A DNA stretch of 64,000 bases from Mesorhizobium sp. B4-1-4 (GCF_006439395.2 NZ_CP083950.1:4453001-4517000), one strand, 5' to 3'; positions 53,608 through 62,577 are shown, counted from the stretch's first letter. Numbers and translations are program-made. Notes: a model not told the origin generated them from the letters alone.

Positions 53608-53908
53608 GGCGAAGCCGGCCAGCGCCAGAAAGCGCGCCAGCGGATTCCTTCTTGGTCTGTCAACGCCGATCGCCAGAACGGCTTCCTTTCAGGTCCCGGC
53701 GCATGACCACGAAAATCGGAGGCGATCTTCGGAACGTGTCATGCGCAAAAAACAAACTGCTACAGCATCCGTCACGCGTCCCTCGAGGCGCGCGGCGAAT
53801 ACTGCAGGCAAATCACGGCGTGTGCCGGACCAGTAGGGCGGACCTAGCCACACTACTTTGACCATGGCAAGCAAGCGCCCCATCGCCCTGAGCTGGTTTG
53901 ACCGTAAA

Positions 53909-54691
53909 TTATGTCCGCTTCCGGGCAATATCTCGTGATACGGCATCCCCAGCACCTGAACCGATGTAGCGTCGGAATGCCTCCGGACCAGCCCCGGCAA
54001 AGAAATCGTCCGCCTTGCCGATCGCCGCAACAGCGCCATTGTCCAGAAACACCACATTCTGGCCGATGCGCCGGGCATCCTGCGGCTGGTGCGTCACGAA
54101 CAGCACCGTCATCCCACGTTCGGCATGAACCCCGGCAACCAGGTCGAGCATGTCGTCGCGCAAGGCCGGCCCGAGCGAAGCGAACGGTTCATCGAGCAAC
54201 AGCACTGGGCGGTCGCGCACCAGCACGCGCGCCAGGGCAACGCGCTGCCGTTCGCCACCGGAAAGTTCGCGCGGCAACCGCTTCTCCTTGCCGGCAAGAC
54301 CGGTGCGCAGAAGCGCCTCCGCGATATCAGTGCGGTCGGCCTCGGTCAGCCGCAGCGACGGCGAGCGGCCGAGCCCGACATTCTGCTCGACGGAAAGATG
54401 GGCAAACAGATTGTTCTCCTGGAACACCATCGACACCGGCCGCGCCGAGGGTGGCTGGGCGCTGACATCCGTCCCACCGATCAGCACCCGGCCGGACCGG
54501 GGTGTCTCGAACCCGGCGACCAGGTTGAGCAACGTCGACTTCCCCGAGCCGCTCGGTCCCATGATGGCGATGATCTTTGTCGCGGCGAAATCAACATCGA
54601 AAACGAGCGGCGCTTCGCCATAACTGAACGATACGTGGTCCAGCCGCACCGAAGCGCCTCTTTCAAGCCTGCTGGCCGCCCCGTCAGGCAT
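53909..54691 (-). CDS. thiQ: Thiamine ABC transporter, ATP-binding protein
   Basis: A 260-residue ATPase with Walker A GPSGSGKST (45-53), LSGGERQR and LLLDEPFASLGP. It powers import of thiamine, TPP and thiamine phosphate by ThiBPQ. Its start overlaps thiP by eight bases. It is the last gene of the riboswitch-headed thi operon. Confidence 0.92.
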   Translation of the reverse strand: MPDGAASRLERGASVRLDHVSFSYGEAPLVFDVDFAATKIIAIMGPSGSGKSTLLNLVAGFETPRSGRVLIGGTDVSAQPPSARPVSMVFQENNLFAHLSVEQNVGLGRSPSLRLTEADRTDIAEALLRTGLAGKEKRLPRELSGGERQRVALARVLVRDRPVLLLDEPFASLGPALRDDMLDLVAGVHAERGMTVLFVTHQPQDARRIGQNVVFLDNGAVAAIGKADDFFAGAGPEAFRRYIGSGAGDAVSRDIARKRT

Positions 54692-56306
54692 CCCGGTTCT
54701 TCTCCCTGCCCATCCAGTGGGCCGCCATGACCAGAGCCAGGCAGACGAGGCCGAGCAGCAGCGCTAGGCCGGCGGCATCCTCGGTACGATAGCTGCCCAT
54801 GCGCGCCAGGAGAAGGTAGGGCAAGGTCTGCACGGAATCACTGCCGAACAGCGCGATGACCCCGAGATCGCCGAGCGACAGCGCCATGGCGAAGGCAAAG
54901 GCGGTGGCGAGCGGACGCCGCAGCGATGGCCAGTCGATCAGCCGCAGCCTGGTCCAGCCGAAAATCCCAAGTTGCGCGCAGAGCCGTTCGTGGCGTTCGC
55001 TCCCCGCATCATAGGCGGGGCGGACGGCGCGCAGCGCGAAAGGCATCGCCATAACCGCATTGACGGTGACGACCATGACCGGAGCGATGGCGAAGACATC
55101 GCCGGCATGGCGCAGCAGCAGGAACCAGCCGGCGCCGATGACGATCGGCGGCACGACCAGGACAAACCCCGCGCCGGTATCCGTGGCATATTCGAGCACT
55201 GTTCTTGGTCCGGCGCGGCGATCCAGCGCCAGCGCCCGGCGCGCCATGGTCAGGGCCAGCGACAGCATCACCGAAAGCAGGGCCGACAGGAAGGCCAGCG
55301 CAGCACTGGTCAGTGTCGCCTGCCGGACAGTGGCCTCGCCGGCCAGCTGGCCGAGATCGGCGCCAAGTCCGGCGACCACGGTGGCCGCCATGGGCCCGAC
55401 AACGAACAGCAGCGCCAGCGCGATGAACGCTCCATTCAGCCACGCCTCGGTGGCCTTGACCGAGACATAGCGGCGCGGCGCGACCGGCAGGTTGGTGTCG
55501 CCGACGACATTGGCGCCGAGCCGCGTCAGCGCCAGCACGATGATGAAGGTCAAGCCGATCTGCAGCAATGTCAGTGCAACGGCTCGCGCGGGATCGAAAT
55601 CGAAGCGCAATGCCTGGTAGATGCCGACCTCCAGCGTCGTCGCCGCCGGTCCGCCGCCAAGCGTCAGCACGATGGTGAAGGATGTGATGCAGAGCATGAA
55701 GACCAGCCCGGCGACGCCGGGCAAGGCGGCGCGCAGCGTCGGCCATTCGATCAGCCGGAATGCCGGCCCCGCGCCCATGCCGAGCTGGTTCGCCAGCCGC
55801 CATTGGTCGGCCTGTATGGTCTGCAGCGCTTCGAGGAACAGCCGCACGCCGAGCGGCAGGTTGAAGAAGACATGGGCGACCAGAATGCCTGAGAGCCCGT
55901 AGATGCCCGGCCAGCCCTCGCCGCCGACCGCGCTGAATAGACCGGCGAAATAGCCGGCGCGGCCGTAGAGCGCCAGGATGCCGAGTGCCGCGACGATCGC
56001 CGGAAGCGCCAGCGGCACGGCGAAGAGCTGCAGGATGAAGGCGCGGCCGAAAAAGCGCGGATGCCGCGACAGCGCCCGCGCCACGAACAATGCCGGGAGG
56101 ACCGAAAGAAGCGTCGAGAGGCCTGCCTGCCACAGCGTGAAGCGCACGACGCGCAGCAGATAGGGATCGAAGGCTGCCCAGGCGCCCGAAAGGTCACCGG
56201 CGCCTTCGACGAGCAGGCCGGCAAACGCGCCACCGATCAAAAGGGCGATTGCCATAAGCGCGATGACGCCGGCGGTGACGCGGGGATCAGAAGACGCGCG
56301 TTGCAT
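54684..56306 (-). CDS. thiP: Thiamine ABC transporter, fused permease
   Basis: A 540-residue permease with about 12 transmembrane helices. Two FbpB-like permease halves are fused, each with a coupling loop (LEALQTIQADQWRLANQLGM; SERHERLCAQLGIFGWTRLR). It is the channel of ThiBPQ. The gap to thiB carries a hairpin and a tandem 14-mer (see 56327-56407). Confidence 0.92.
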   Translation of the reverse strand: MQRASSDPRVTAGVIALMAIALLIGGAFAGLLVEGAGDLSGAWAAFDPYLLRVVRFTLWQAGLSTLLSVLPALFVARALSRHPRFFGRAFILQLFAVPLALPAIVAALGILALYGRAGYFAGLFSAVGGEGWPGIYGLSGILVAHVFFNLPLGVRLFLEALQTIQADQWRLANQLGMGAGPAFRLIEWPTLRAALPGVAGLVFMLCITSFTIVLTLGGGPAATTLEVGIYQALRFDFDPARAVALTLLQIGLTFIIVLALTRLGANVVGDTNLPVAPRRYVSVKATEAWLNGAFIALALLFVVGPMAATVVAGLGADLGQLAGEATVRQATLTSAALAFLSALLSVMLSLALTMARRALALDRRAGPRTVLEYATDTGAGFVLVVPPIVIGAGWFLLLRHAGDVFAIAPVMVVTVNAVMAMPFALRAVRPAYDAGSERHERLCAQLGIFGWTRLRLIDWPSLRRPLATAFAFAMALSLGDLGVIALFGSDSVQTLPYLLLARMGSYRTEDAAGLALLLGLVCLALVMAAHWMGREKNRDA

Positions 56307-56326
56307 GCTGGGCCGCCAGTTTTAGG

Positions 56327-56407
56327 ATCGCGACACTTACATCGCGACACTTACAAAGAATTGCGATCCTTCGCGCCCCCCTTCTGTCCGGCAGGACAGA
56401 GGGGGGC
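56327..56407. repeat. Tandem 14-mer and CCCCCC hairpin between thiB and thiP
   Basis: ATCGCGACACTTAC occurs twice in succession (56327-56340, 56341-56354). A hairpin follows: CTGTCC (56384-56389) with GGACAG (56394-56399), extended by CCCCCC/GGGGGG with one bulge (56375-56407). It is a plausible transcription-limiting or message-stabilising element giving more ThiB than ThiP. Confidence 0.65.
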
Positions 56408-56444
56408 ACCGTAGAGCGGTTATCTTCGATCAGTTTGTCTCAAA

Positions 56445-57443
56445 CTACTTGCTCACCACCGCCAGCCATTCATCCACCCAGGCCTTGCGGTTGGCGGCGA
56501 CCTCCTCGGGGCTGAACAGCAAGGTCTTGGTCGGCTTGACCAGCTTGTCGAAGGCCGGGTTGAGCGGCTTGTCGGTCTTGCCGGCCGGGAACATCCAGTT
56601 GGTCTCGGGGATGGCGTCCTGGAACTTCGGCCCGATCATGAAGGCCATGAACTTTTCCGCCAGCGGGTTCTTGGCTCCGGTCGTGGTGATGCCGGCTACC
56701 TCGATCTGGAGATATTCACCCTCATCGAATGAGGCCGCCTGGTAGCGCTCGGTCTTCTCTGCGACCATGTGGTAGGCCGGCGAGGTGGTGTAGGACAGCA
56801 CCATTGGCGCCTCACCCTTGGTGAACAGGCCATAGGCTTCGCTCCAGCCCGGCGTCACGGTCAACACCTTCGTCTTGAGCTTGGCCCAGGCTTCCGGCGC
56901 CTTGTCGCCATAGACCGACTTCACCCACAACAGCAGGCCGAGCCCGGGCGTCGAGGTGCGCGGATCCTGGATGACGATCTTGTCGTCGGCGCTGCCTTCG
57001 ACCAGCTCCTTCAGGCTCTTGGGCGGCGTCTTGAGCTTCTGCGTGTCATAGACGACAGCGAAATAGCCGTAGTCGAACGGGACAAAAGTATCGTCGCTCC
57101 AGCCGCCAGGCACATTGATACCGGTCACCGCGCCATGTGGCGCGAACAGGCCCGAAGCCTTGGCATCGGCGGTGAGATTGGTATCGAGGCCGAGCACGAT
57201 ATCGGCCTTGGTGGATGCCCCTTCGAGCTTGACGCGGTTGAGCAGGGCCACGCCGTCGGCGACCGAAACGAATTCGACATCACAGCCGCATTCGGCCTCG
57301 AATTCCTTCTTCACCACCGGGCCAGGACCCCAGTCGGCTGTGAAGCTCTCATAGGTGTAGACGGTGAGCTTGTCCTTGGCCACGGCCGGGCCGGACAGCA
57401 CCACAACCATGGCTGTGCAAAGAGAATATAAAAGCGTGCGCAT
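56445..57443 (-). CDS. thiB: Thiamine ABC transporter, periplasmic binding protein
   Basis: A 332-residue binding protein. The signal peptide (MRTLLYSLCTAMVVVLSGPA, then VAKDKLTV) is followed by the ThiB pattern YTYESFTADWGPGPVVKKEF and FVPFDYGYFAVVYD. It binds thiamine or its phosphates in the periplasm. The ATG at 57443 has AGGAGG upstream; the upstream ATG region is rejected. A TPP riboswitch precedes the gene. Confidence 0.93.
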   Translation of the reverse strand: MRTLLYSLCTAMVVVLSGPAVAKDKLTVYTYESFTADWGPGPVVKKEFEAECGCDVEFVSVADGVALLNRVKLEGASTKADIVLGLDTNLTADAKASGLFAPHGAVTGINVPGGWSDDTFVPFDYGYFAVVYDTQKLKTPPKSLKELVEGSADDKIVIQDPRTSTPGLGLLLWVKSVYGDKAPEAWAKLKTKVLTVTPGWSEAYGLFTKGEAPMVLSYTTSPAYHMVAEKTERYQAASFDEGEYLQIEVAGITTTGAKNPLAEKFMAFMIGPKFQDAIPETNWMFPAGKTDKPLNPAFDKLVKPTKTLLFSPEEVAANRKAWVDEWLAVVSK

Positions 57444-57499
57444 CGGCGCCTCCTTTCGTTCACGTGACAAGGAATTGAGGCGTCGGACTGTCCGAAACG

Positions 57500-57598
57500 T
57501 CTAATCCCTCCGCCGGTACAAACCGGATCAGGTTCAGCGGGTTGGCGAGACTGCCTCTCAGCCGGTCCGCGAACATCGCAGCCGGCACCCCGTTAGAG
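57500..57598 (-). ncRNA. TPP riboswitch (THI element) upstream of thiB
   Basis: Read on the minus strand it has the THI-box hallmarks in order: GGGGTGC (57592 down to 57586), GGCTGAGAGG and ACCCGCTGAACCTGATCCGG, closing with GGAGGGA. It lies 60-150 bases before the thiB ATG. When TPP binds, the thiBPQ operon should be shut off; the expression platform, probably sequestering the ribosome-binding site, is not resolved. Confidence 0.93.
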
Positions 57599-57689
57599 CG
57601 TTTCGACACATAGGCCCGGCCGCCGAACCGCGCAAGTGGGAGTTTGCCGCCTTCCGTTTCCCGTGCCGGGCTGGTAAGGGCGACGGGAT

Positions 57690-58334
57690 ATGAGCACATT
57701 CACCATCCTGCTTGGCGGCGATCTCATCCGCACGCCCCGGCTCGACCGCCAGGTCGAAGGCTCGCGCGTCATCGCCGCCGACGCCGGCATCGGCCATGCA
57801 CGGATGCTGGGCGTTGTGCCGGAACTGTGGGTAGGCGACTTCGATTCGGTTCCGGCCGATCTGCCCGCCAACCTCGCCGCTGTGACCCGCCAAACCTTCC
57901 CGGCGGAGAAGGACAAGACCGACGGCGAACTCGCGATCGCGGCGGCACTCGAGCGCGGGGCAACCCGCCTTGTGCTGGTGGGCGCCTTCGGCGGCAAGCG
58001 GGCCGATCACGCCTTCCTGCATCTGGCGCTCGGCCTACGCCTGGCCGAGGCGGGAACCGACGTGCTTTTGACCAGCGGGGCCCAGGAAGGCGTCCCCCTG
58101 CTCAACGGAGCGGCTGGCTTCGACTACGACGACGGCACGCTGTTTTCGATCCTTGGCTTTTCCGAACTGGCTGGCCTGACCGTCACCGGCGCCAAATGGC
58201 CGCTCAACCAGGTCGAAGTGGCTTTCGGATCGTCACTGACCATCTCCAACGAGGTCAACGGCCGCCTCGAAATCGCGCTTGGCCGCGGCCGAGCGCTGCT
58301 GCTCGCCCATCCCTATCCCTTGCCCGAAAGCTGA
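57690..58334 (+). CDS. Thiamine diphosphokinase
   Basis: A 214-residue enzyme that transfers pyrophosphate from ATP to thiamine to give TPP. It has FTILLGGDLIRTPRL, the metal-binding VGDFDSVPADL, DKTDGELAIAAALERGA and GAFGGKRADHAFLHL, all typical of the TPK catalytic domain. It is divergent from thiBPQ and separated from it by the riboswitch region, so import and activation of thiamine are encoded side by side. The next gene starts two bases after its stop. Confidence 0.92.
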   Translation: MSTFTILLGGDLIRTPRLDRQVEGSRVIAADAGIGHARMLGVVPELWVGDFDSVPADLPANLAAVTRQTFPAEKDKTDGELAIAAALERGATRLVLVGAFGGKRADHAFLHLALGLRLAEAGTDVLLTSGAQEGVPLLNGAAGFDYDDGTLFSILGFSELAGLTVTGAKWPLNQVEVAFGSSLTISNEVNGRLEIALGRGRALLLAHPYPLPES

Positions 58335-58335
58335 C

Positions 58336-60156
58336 ATGGCCCCGCCTCTTCTCAATCTCGACGGGATAAAACTGACCTTCGGCGGCACGCCGCTGCTCGA
58401 CGGCGCCGCCTTGACCGCTTCGGCCGGCGACAAGATCGCGCTCGTCGGCCGCAATGGATCGGGTAAATCGACGCTGCTCAAGATCGCCGCCGGCCTCATT
58501 GAGCCCCAGGACGGCGAGGTTTTCCGCCAGCCTTCGGCGACTGTCCGCTATCTGCCGCAGATGCCCGACATGGAAGGTTTTGCCACCGTGCGGGCCTATG
58601 TCGAGGCCGGGCTCGGGCCTGCCGACGATCCCTACCACGCCAGCTACCTGATGGAGCATCTCGGCCTGTCGGGCGAGGAGCGGCCGGGTGACCTGTCCGG
58701 CGGCGAGGCCAGGCGCGCCGCCCTTGCCCGCGTCATGGCGCCGGTGCCCGACATTCTGCTGCTTGATGAGCCGACCAACCATCTCGATCTGTCGGTCATC
58801 GAATGGCTGGAAGAGGAACTCGTCCGCACCTCCTCGGCGCTCATCGTCATCTCGCACGACCGCCGCTTTCTCGAGCGCGTGTCGCGCGCCACTGTCTGGC
58901 TCGACCGTGGCCAGACCCGCAGGCTGGACAAGGGTTTTGGCCATTTCGAGGAATGGCGCGACCTGGTGCTGGAAGAAGAAGAGCGCGAGCAGCATAAGCT
59001 CGGCCGCCAGATCGTGCGCGAGGAACACTGGCTGCGCTATGGCGTGACGGCGCGGCGCAAGCGCAACATGCGCCGACTGGGCGAGTTGCAGACCATGCGC
59101 CAGCGCTTTCGCGGCCATCGCGGCGCCGAAGGCACCGCGACCATGGTGGCGAGCGACGCCGCCGAATCCGGCAAACTGGTCATCGAGGCGAAAAACATCG
59201 AGAAGAGCTTTGGCGATCTCACCGTGGTCAAGGGGTTCTCGACCCGCATCCAGCGCGGCGACCGCGTCGGCCTTGCCGGGCCGAACGGCGCCGGCAAGAC
59301 GACGCTTCTGAAGATGCTGACCGGCGAATTGGCGCCGGATGCGGGCTCGGTACGGCTCGGCACCAATCTGGAAATCGCCACGCTCGACCAGAAGCGCGAG
59401 GCGGTCGACCCGCAGGAGACGCTGGCGCAATATCTCACTGACGGGCGCGGCGAAAACCTAGTCATCAACGGCGAACAGCGCCATGTCGTCTCCTACATGA
59501 AGGATTTCCTGTTCAAGCCGGAGCAGGCGCGCACCCCGGTGCGCGAGCTTTCCGGCGGCGAGCGGGCGCGGCTGATCCTGGCGCGCGTGCTGGCCCGGCC
59601 GGCAAACCTCCTGGTGCTCGATGAGCCGACCAACGATCTCGACATGGAGACGCTGGAACTGCTGCAGGAACTGGTCGCCGGTTTTGCCGGCACCGTCATC
59701 CTCGTCAGCCACGACCGCGATTTCCTCGACCGTACCGTCACCAGCATCATCGCGCCGGACGGCGGCGGCCGATGGGTCGAATATGCCGGCGGTTATTCCG
59801 ACATGCTGGCCCAGCGCGGCGGCACCAGGCTCGACGACCGCAAGGCGCGGGCCAAGGCCGAGCCCGGCGAAGCGCCGGCACCGGGCAAGAGCGAGCCGGC
59901 AACGCCAAAGGGACCGGCGAAGAAACTGTCGTTCAAACAGAAATTCGCGCTCGATTCCTTGCCCAAGAAGATCGAGGCCGTGACCGCATCGATCTCGCGA
60001 CTGGAGAACAATATTGCCGATCCGGCCTATTACGAACGTGATCCGGCATCGTTCCAGAAAACCATCGCCGCCCTCGACAAGGAGCGTGCGACGCTCGCCG
60101 CGCTCGAGGAAGAATGGCTGGAACTGGAGATGCTGCGCGAGGAGATGGAGGGCTAG
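58336..60156 (+). CDS. ABC-F family ATPase (Uup/EttA-like)
   Basis: A 606-residue cytosolic protein with two ATPase domains and no membrane segment. NBD1 Walker A is GRNGSGKST (38-46), the first signature is LSGGEARR, and Walker B is ILLLDEPTNHLDL. NBD2 has GPNGAGKTT near 315, LSGGERARL and LVLDEPTNDLDM. The last 100 residues form a charged coiled coil like Uup. ABC-F proteins act on the ribosome or on DNA structures; the exact role is unknown. The ATG at 58336 follows the TPK stop directly. Confidence 0.92.
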   Translation: MAPPLLNLDGIKLTFGGTPLLDGAALTASAGDKIALVGRNGSGKSTLLKIAAGLIEPQDGEVFRQPSATVRYLPQMPDMEGFATVRAYVEAGLGPADDPYHASYLMEHLGLSGEERPGDLSGGEARRAALARVMAPVPDILLLDEPTNHLDLSVIEWLEEELVRTSSALIVISHDRRFLERVSRATVWLDRGQTRRLDKGFGHFEEWRDLVLEEEEREQHKLGRQIVREEHWLRYGVTARRKRNMRRLGELQTMRQRFRGHRGAEGTATMVASDAAESGKLVIEAKNIEKSFGDLTVVKGFSTRIQRGDRVGLAGPNGAGKTTLLKMLTGELAPDAGSVRLGTNLEIATLDQKREAVDPQETLAQYLTDGRGENLVINGEQRHVVSYMKDFLFKPEQARTPVRELSGGERARLILARVLARPANLLVLDEPTNDLDMETLELLQELVAGFAGTVILVSHDRDFLDRTVTSIIAPDGGGRWVEYAGGYSDMLAQRGGTRLDDRKARAKAEPGEAPAPGKSEPATPKGPAKKLSFKQKFALDSLPKKIEAVTASISRLENNIADPAYYERDPASFQKTIAALDKERATLAALEEEWLELEMLREEMEG

Positions 60157-60199
60157 GCCACCTGCAACCTAGCCCTTGATTATTGCTTCCGCACGAGAG

Positions 60200-60218
60200 T
60201 GCGCATAAGTTATGCGCA
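60200..60218. promoter_or_regulatory. Perfect 19-bp palindrome, candidate CcdA operator
   Basis: TGCGCATAA-G-TTATGCGCA is fully symmetric and ends 16 bases before the ccdA ATG. CcdA-type antitoxins bind palindromes at their own promoters, so this is the likely autoregulatory site. Confidence 0.65.
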
Positions 60219-60234
60219 TGTTGCGGAGGCTATT

Positions 60235-60477
60235 ATGCGCAAGATTGCTTTGAATGCGATCCGTCAGCCAGCAAACCTGTCGATCGACTCGAACCTCATG
60301 AGGGAAGCCAAAGGGCTAGACGTGAATGTCTCGCGTGCCGCGGAAGCTGGCATCGCGGAAGCGGTGGCGGCCGAAAAAACGCGGCTGTGGAAGCTCGAGA
60401 ACCGCGCCACGATTGATGCGTGGAACGATTACGTCGAAAAGCACGGCATTCCGTTGGAAGAATATCGGCAGTTCTGA
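60235..60477 (+). CDS. ccdA: Type II antitoxin, CcdA family
   Basis: An 80-residue protein with an N-terminal ribbon-helix-helix DNA-binding region (MRKIALNAIRQPANLSIDSN, then LMREAKGLDVNVSRAAEAG) and the CcdA C-terminal toxin-binding tail (WNDYVEKHGIPLEEYRQF). It neutralises CcdB and represses the operon. GGAGG lies six bases before the ATG at 60235. It overlaps ccdB by one base (TGATG). Confidence 0.9.
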   Translation: MRKIALNAIRQPANLSIDSNLMREAKGLDVNVSRAAEAGIAEAVAAEKTRLWKLENRATIDAWNDYVEKHGIPLEEYRQF

Positions 60478-60776
60478 TGGCGCGCCATGATGTCTTTGCC
60501 GGTCGCGTCGAAGGCAGCTATTTGCTGGACGTTCAATCCGATCTGCTCGACAACTTCAAGACGCGGGCGGTCGTCCCGCTTCTCCCGGTCGCGACGGTGC
60601 CGCCACCGATGCGAAAACTTCATCCGATTTTCGAGATCAATGGCCGAAAACTGGTAATGGCGACTCACCTGATCGCCACCGTTCCAGCGAGCGAACTGGG
60701 TGAAAGTCGGATGAACCTGACAAAGCACCACGACGACATCATCGCCGCGCTCGACATGCTATTTCAGGGTTTCTGA
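60477..60776 (+). CDS. ccdB: Type II toxin, CcdB family
   Basis: A 99-residue protein starting MARHDVFAGRVEGSYLLDVQ, with LLPVATVPPPMRKLHPIFEI and VMATHLIATVPASELGES, all typical of CcdB. CcdB poisons DNA gyrase. The three residues at the end are QGF, whereas the F-plasmid toxin ends WGI, and the Trp is needed there for gyrase poisoning. This copy may therefore be weak or altered. Its start overlaps the ccdA stop. Confidence 0.88.
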   Translation: MARHDVFAGRVEGSYLLDVQSDLLDNFKTRAVVPLLPVATVPPPMRKLHPIFEINGRKLVMATHLIATVPASELGESRMNLTKHHDDIIAALDMLFQGF

Positions 60777-60807
60777 ACGAAGGCGGCGATACGTATCCCC
60801 GGCCCTC

Positions 60808-62577
60808 TCAACCCGCCGTCTTGGCCTGCCAAGCCTTGATCGCCTCGTCGAACACCTTCTCGCCGGGAATGCCCTTTTCCATGGTCAGCAGCGCCCGCCG
60901 TCCGGTCTTGTAGACCACCGGCACGTCGATCCAGTCCTGGCCGCGCAGCAAGGTCATGTTGGCGTCCTCGTCGGCCTTGGTGTCGTTGAGCGCGACGAGG
61001 AAGAAGCCGTCGGCGATCTTGGCCGGAATTCCGATCAGCGGACTGCCGGCGTCCTGCTCCGAACTCTTCATGGCGACGCGCAATATGTTGTCGACGCCAC
61101 CACCTTCGAAGCCGTCGGGCGTCAGGAAGATCATCTCGATGATGTGACTGGCCGGCAGCGTCCGGTCGGTGTTGCGGCGGATGGTCATGCGCAACTGGAT
61201 ATCCTTGCCCGGGATGGTCGCCTCAGCGCGGATCGCCGGCTCGGGCGGCAGGTCGCCGCCGGGCGATTCCTGCACCAACGACCAGACGATGCTGCCGGGT
61301 TCGGCCGAACCCTGCGCGGTGCTGGTGCGCTCCTCATAGAAGATCGCCTTCTGGCCGACCGGCACCGAGGCTTGCGCCGGAGCGGGAGCGGCAGCAGGCG
61401 CTGCTGGTGTCGTACCCGCCGGTGCCGGCGGCGTGGCGGCGGCATTGGCCGGGGCCGCGGGTGCGGTTCCGTTGGCGGGGGGTGTCGCGGGCGCGGTGCC
61501 GCCCGCAGGTGAAGTTGCGGCAGGCGTCGCCGCGGCCGGCGCGCCCGTGACCGGGGGCGGACTGGCCGGCGGCGGTGTTGCCGGCGGCGGTGTTGCCGGT
61601 GGCGGTGTTGCCGGCGGCGGCGTTGCCGGCGCTGTCGCCGGCGGCGGCGGCGTCGTCAGCGCGGCGACGGATTCACCCTCGCCTACGCCGCTTTGTCCTC
61701 CGGCCGGGCCAGGGTCGGTTTCGCCGCCTCCAGGCGTCAATCGTTGCGTGAATTTCGTCCCTTCGGCGCCTGTCGCGGGCGCCGGTGGCGGCGCGACGTC
61801 GGTCGCCGGCTTGGCCGGCTTGGCCGGCGCCGATTTCACCGGCTCGATCTTGGCAACAACCTTGCTGCCGCCCAGGCCCAGCATCTTGCCGAAGGCGTCC
61901 TTGTTCAGCCAAATGCCATAGCCGCCGCCAGCAATGACCAGCAACGCGACGACGGCGGCGATCAGCCCGCCATAGCTGCGCTTGCGCTCGGCCGGGCGCG
62001 GACGCTGGAAGGTGTCAGCCTCCGCCGGTTCCTCGTCGTTCGGGAAGACATCGGCGTGCTCGTCGTTCTGGTCCGCGTCCAGGACAGGCAGGGCATGGTC
62101 GGCAAGGTTCGGGTCGGCAAGGTTCGGGGCTGCTGATTGCGCCGGTAGGGGCTTTTGCCAGCTTGGCTCGGCCTTGGCGGCGGGTGGTGGCGCGGGCCGC
62201 TCGGGCGGTGGCGCGGGGCGATAAGGCTCCGGCCTGGCGGCGGGCGGCGCCGGTCGGACGGGCTCCGCCTTCGCCGGCTGGCGCGTGTGACTCGGTTGAT
62301 TCTTGTTGCGGTCGATGGAGGAAAAGATGTGTTCCAGCTCGGCGAGCGGGTCCGTTTCCGGCACGCTTTTGGCGTAGTCGCGTTCGACGCTCGCAATGGC
62401 GTCCTCCAGCGTGCGCTTCTGCTTGGCTATTGCCTCGGCGGCGAGCGGCGGCGAATAATCCGCAAGCTTCTTCACCAGCATGGCACGCACGCTGTCGTAG
62501 ATGCGCGTACGCTTGTCAGGCGTCTCGTCGCCGTGCCTGTCGAGCGCCTTTTTCAGAACAGCAACGAAATCTGCCAT
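60808..62577 (-). CDS. Membrane-anchored proline-rich protein of unknown function
   Basis: A 589-residue protein. Residues 1-85 are helical and charged (MADFVAVLKKALDRHGDETP, then TRIYDSVRAMLVKKLADYSP). Residues 95-200 are Pro/Glu-rich, and a single transmembrane helix lies at about 203-224 (GGLIAAVVALLVIAGGGYGI). About 260-400 is an Ala/Pro/Thr linker with ATPPP units, and a folded domain covers about 405-589 (KAIFYEERTSTAQGSAEPGS onward). The probable orientation puts the C-terminal domain in the periplasm. I recognise it only as a conserved rhizobial hypothetical. Confidence 0.8.
   Translation of the reverse strand: MADFVAVLKKALDRHGDETPDKRTRIYDSVRAMLVKKLADYSPPLAAEAIAKQKRTLEDAIASVERDYAKSVPETDPLAELEHIFSSIDRNKNQPSHTRQPAKAEPVRPAPPAARPEPYRPAPPPERPAPPPAAKAEPSWQKPLPAQSAAPNLADPNLADHALPVLDADQNDEHADVFPNDEEPAEADTFQRPRPAERKRSYGGLIAAVVALLVIAGGGYGIWLNKDAFGKMLGLGGSKVVAKIEPVKSAPAKPAKPATDVAPPPAPATGAEGTKFTQRLTPGGGETDPGPAGGQSGVGEGESVAALTTPPPPATAPATPPPATPPPATPPPATPPPASPPPVTGAPAAATPAATSPAGGTAPATPPANGTAPAAPANAAATPPAPAGTTPAAPAAAPAPAQASVPVGQKAIFYEERTSTAQGSAEPGSIVWSLVQESPGGDLPPEPAIRAEATIPGKDIQLRMTIRRNTDRTLPASHIIEMIFLTPDGFEGGGVDNILRVAMKSSEQDAGSPLIGIPAKIADGFFLVALNDTKADEDANMTLLRGQDWIDVPVVYKTGRRALLTMEKGIPGEKVFDEAIKAWQAKTAG
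61564..61630. repeat. About four 15-bp tandem units in the proline-rich linker
   Basis: Units close to GGCGGCGGTGTTGCC on the plus strand encode ATPPP-type repeats on the minus strand. Copies differ at one or two bases, so the number may vary between strains. Confidence 0.7.
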
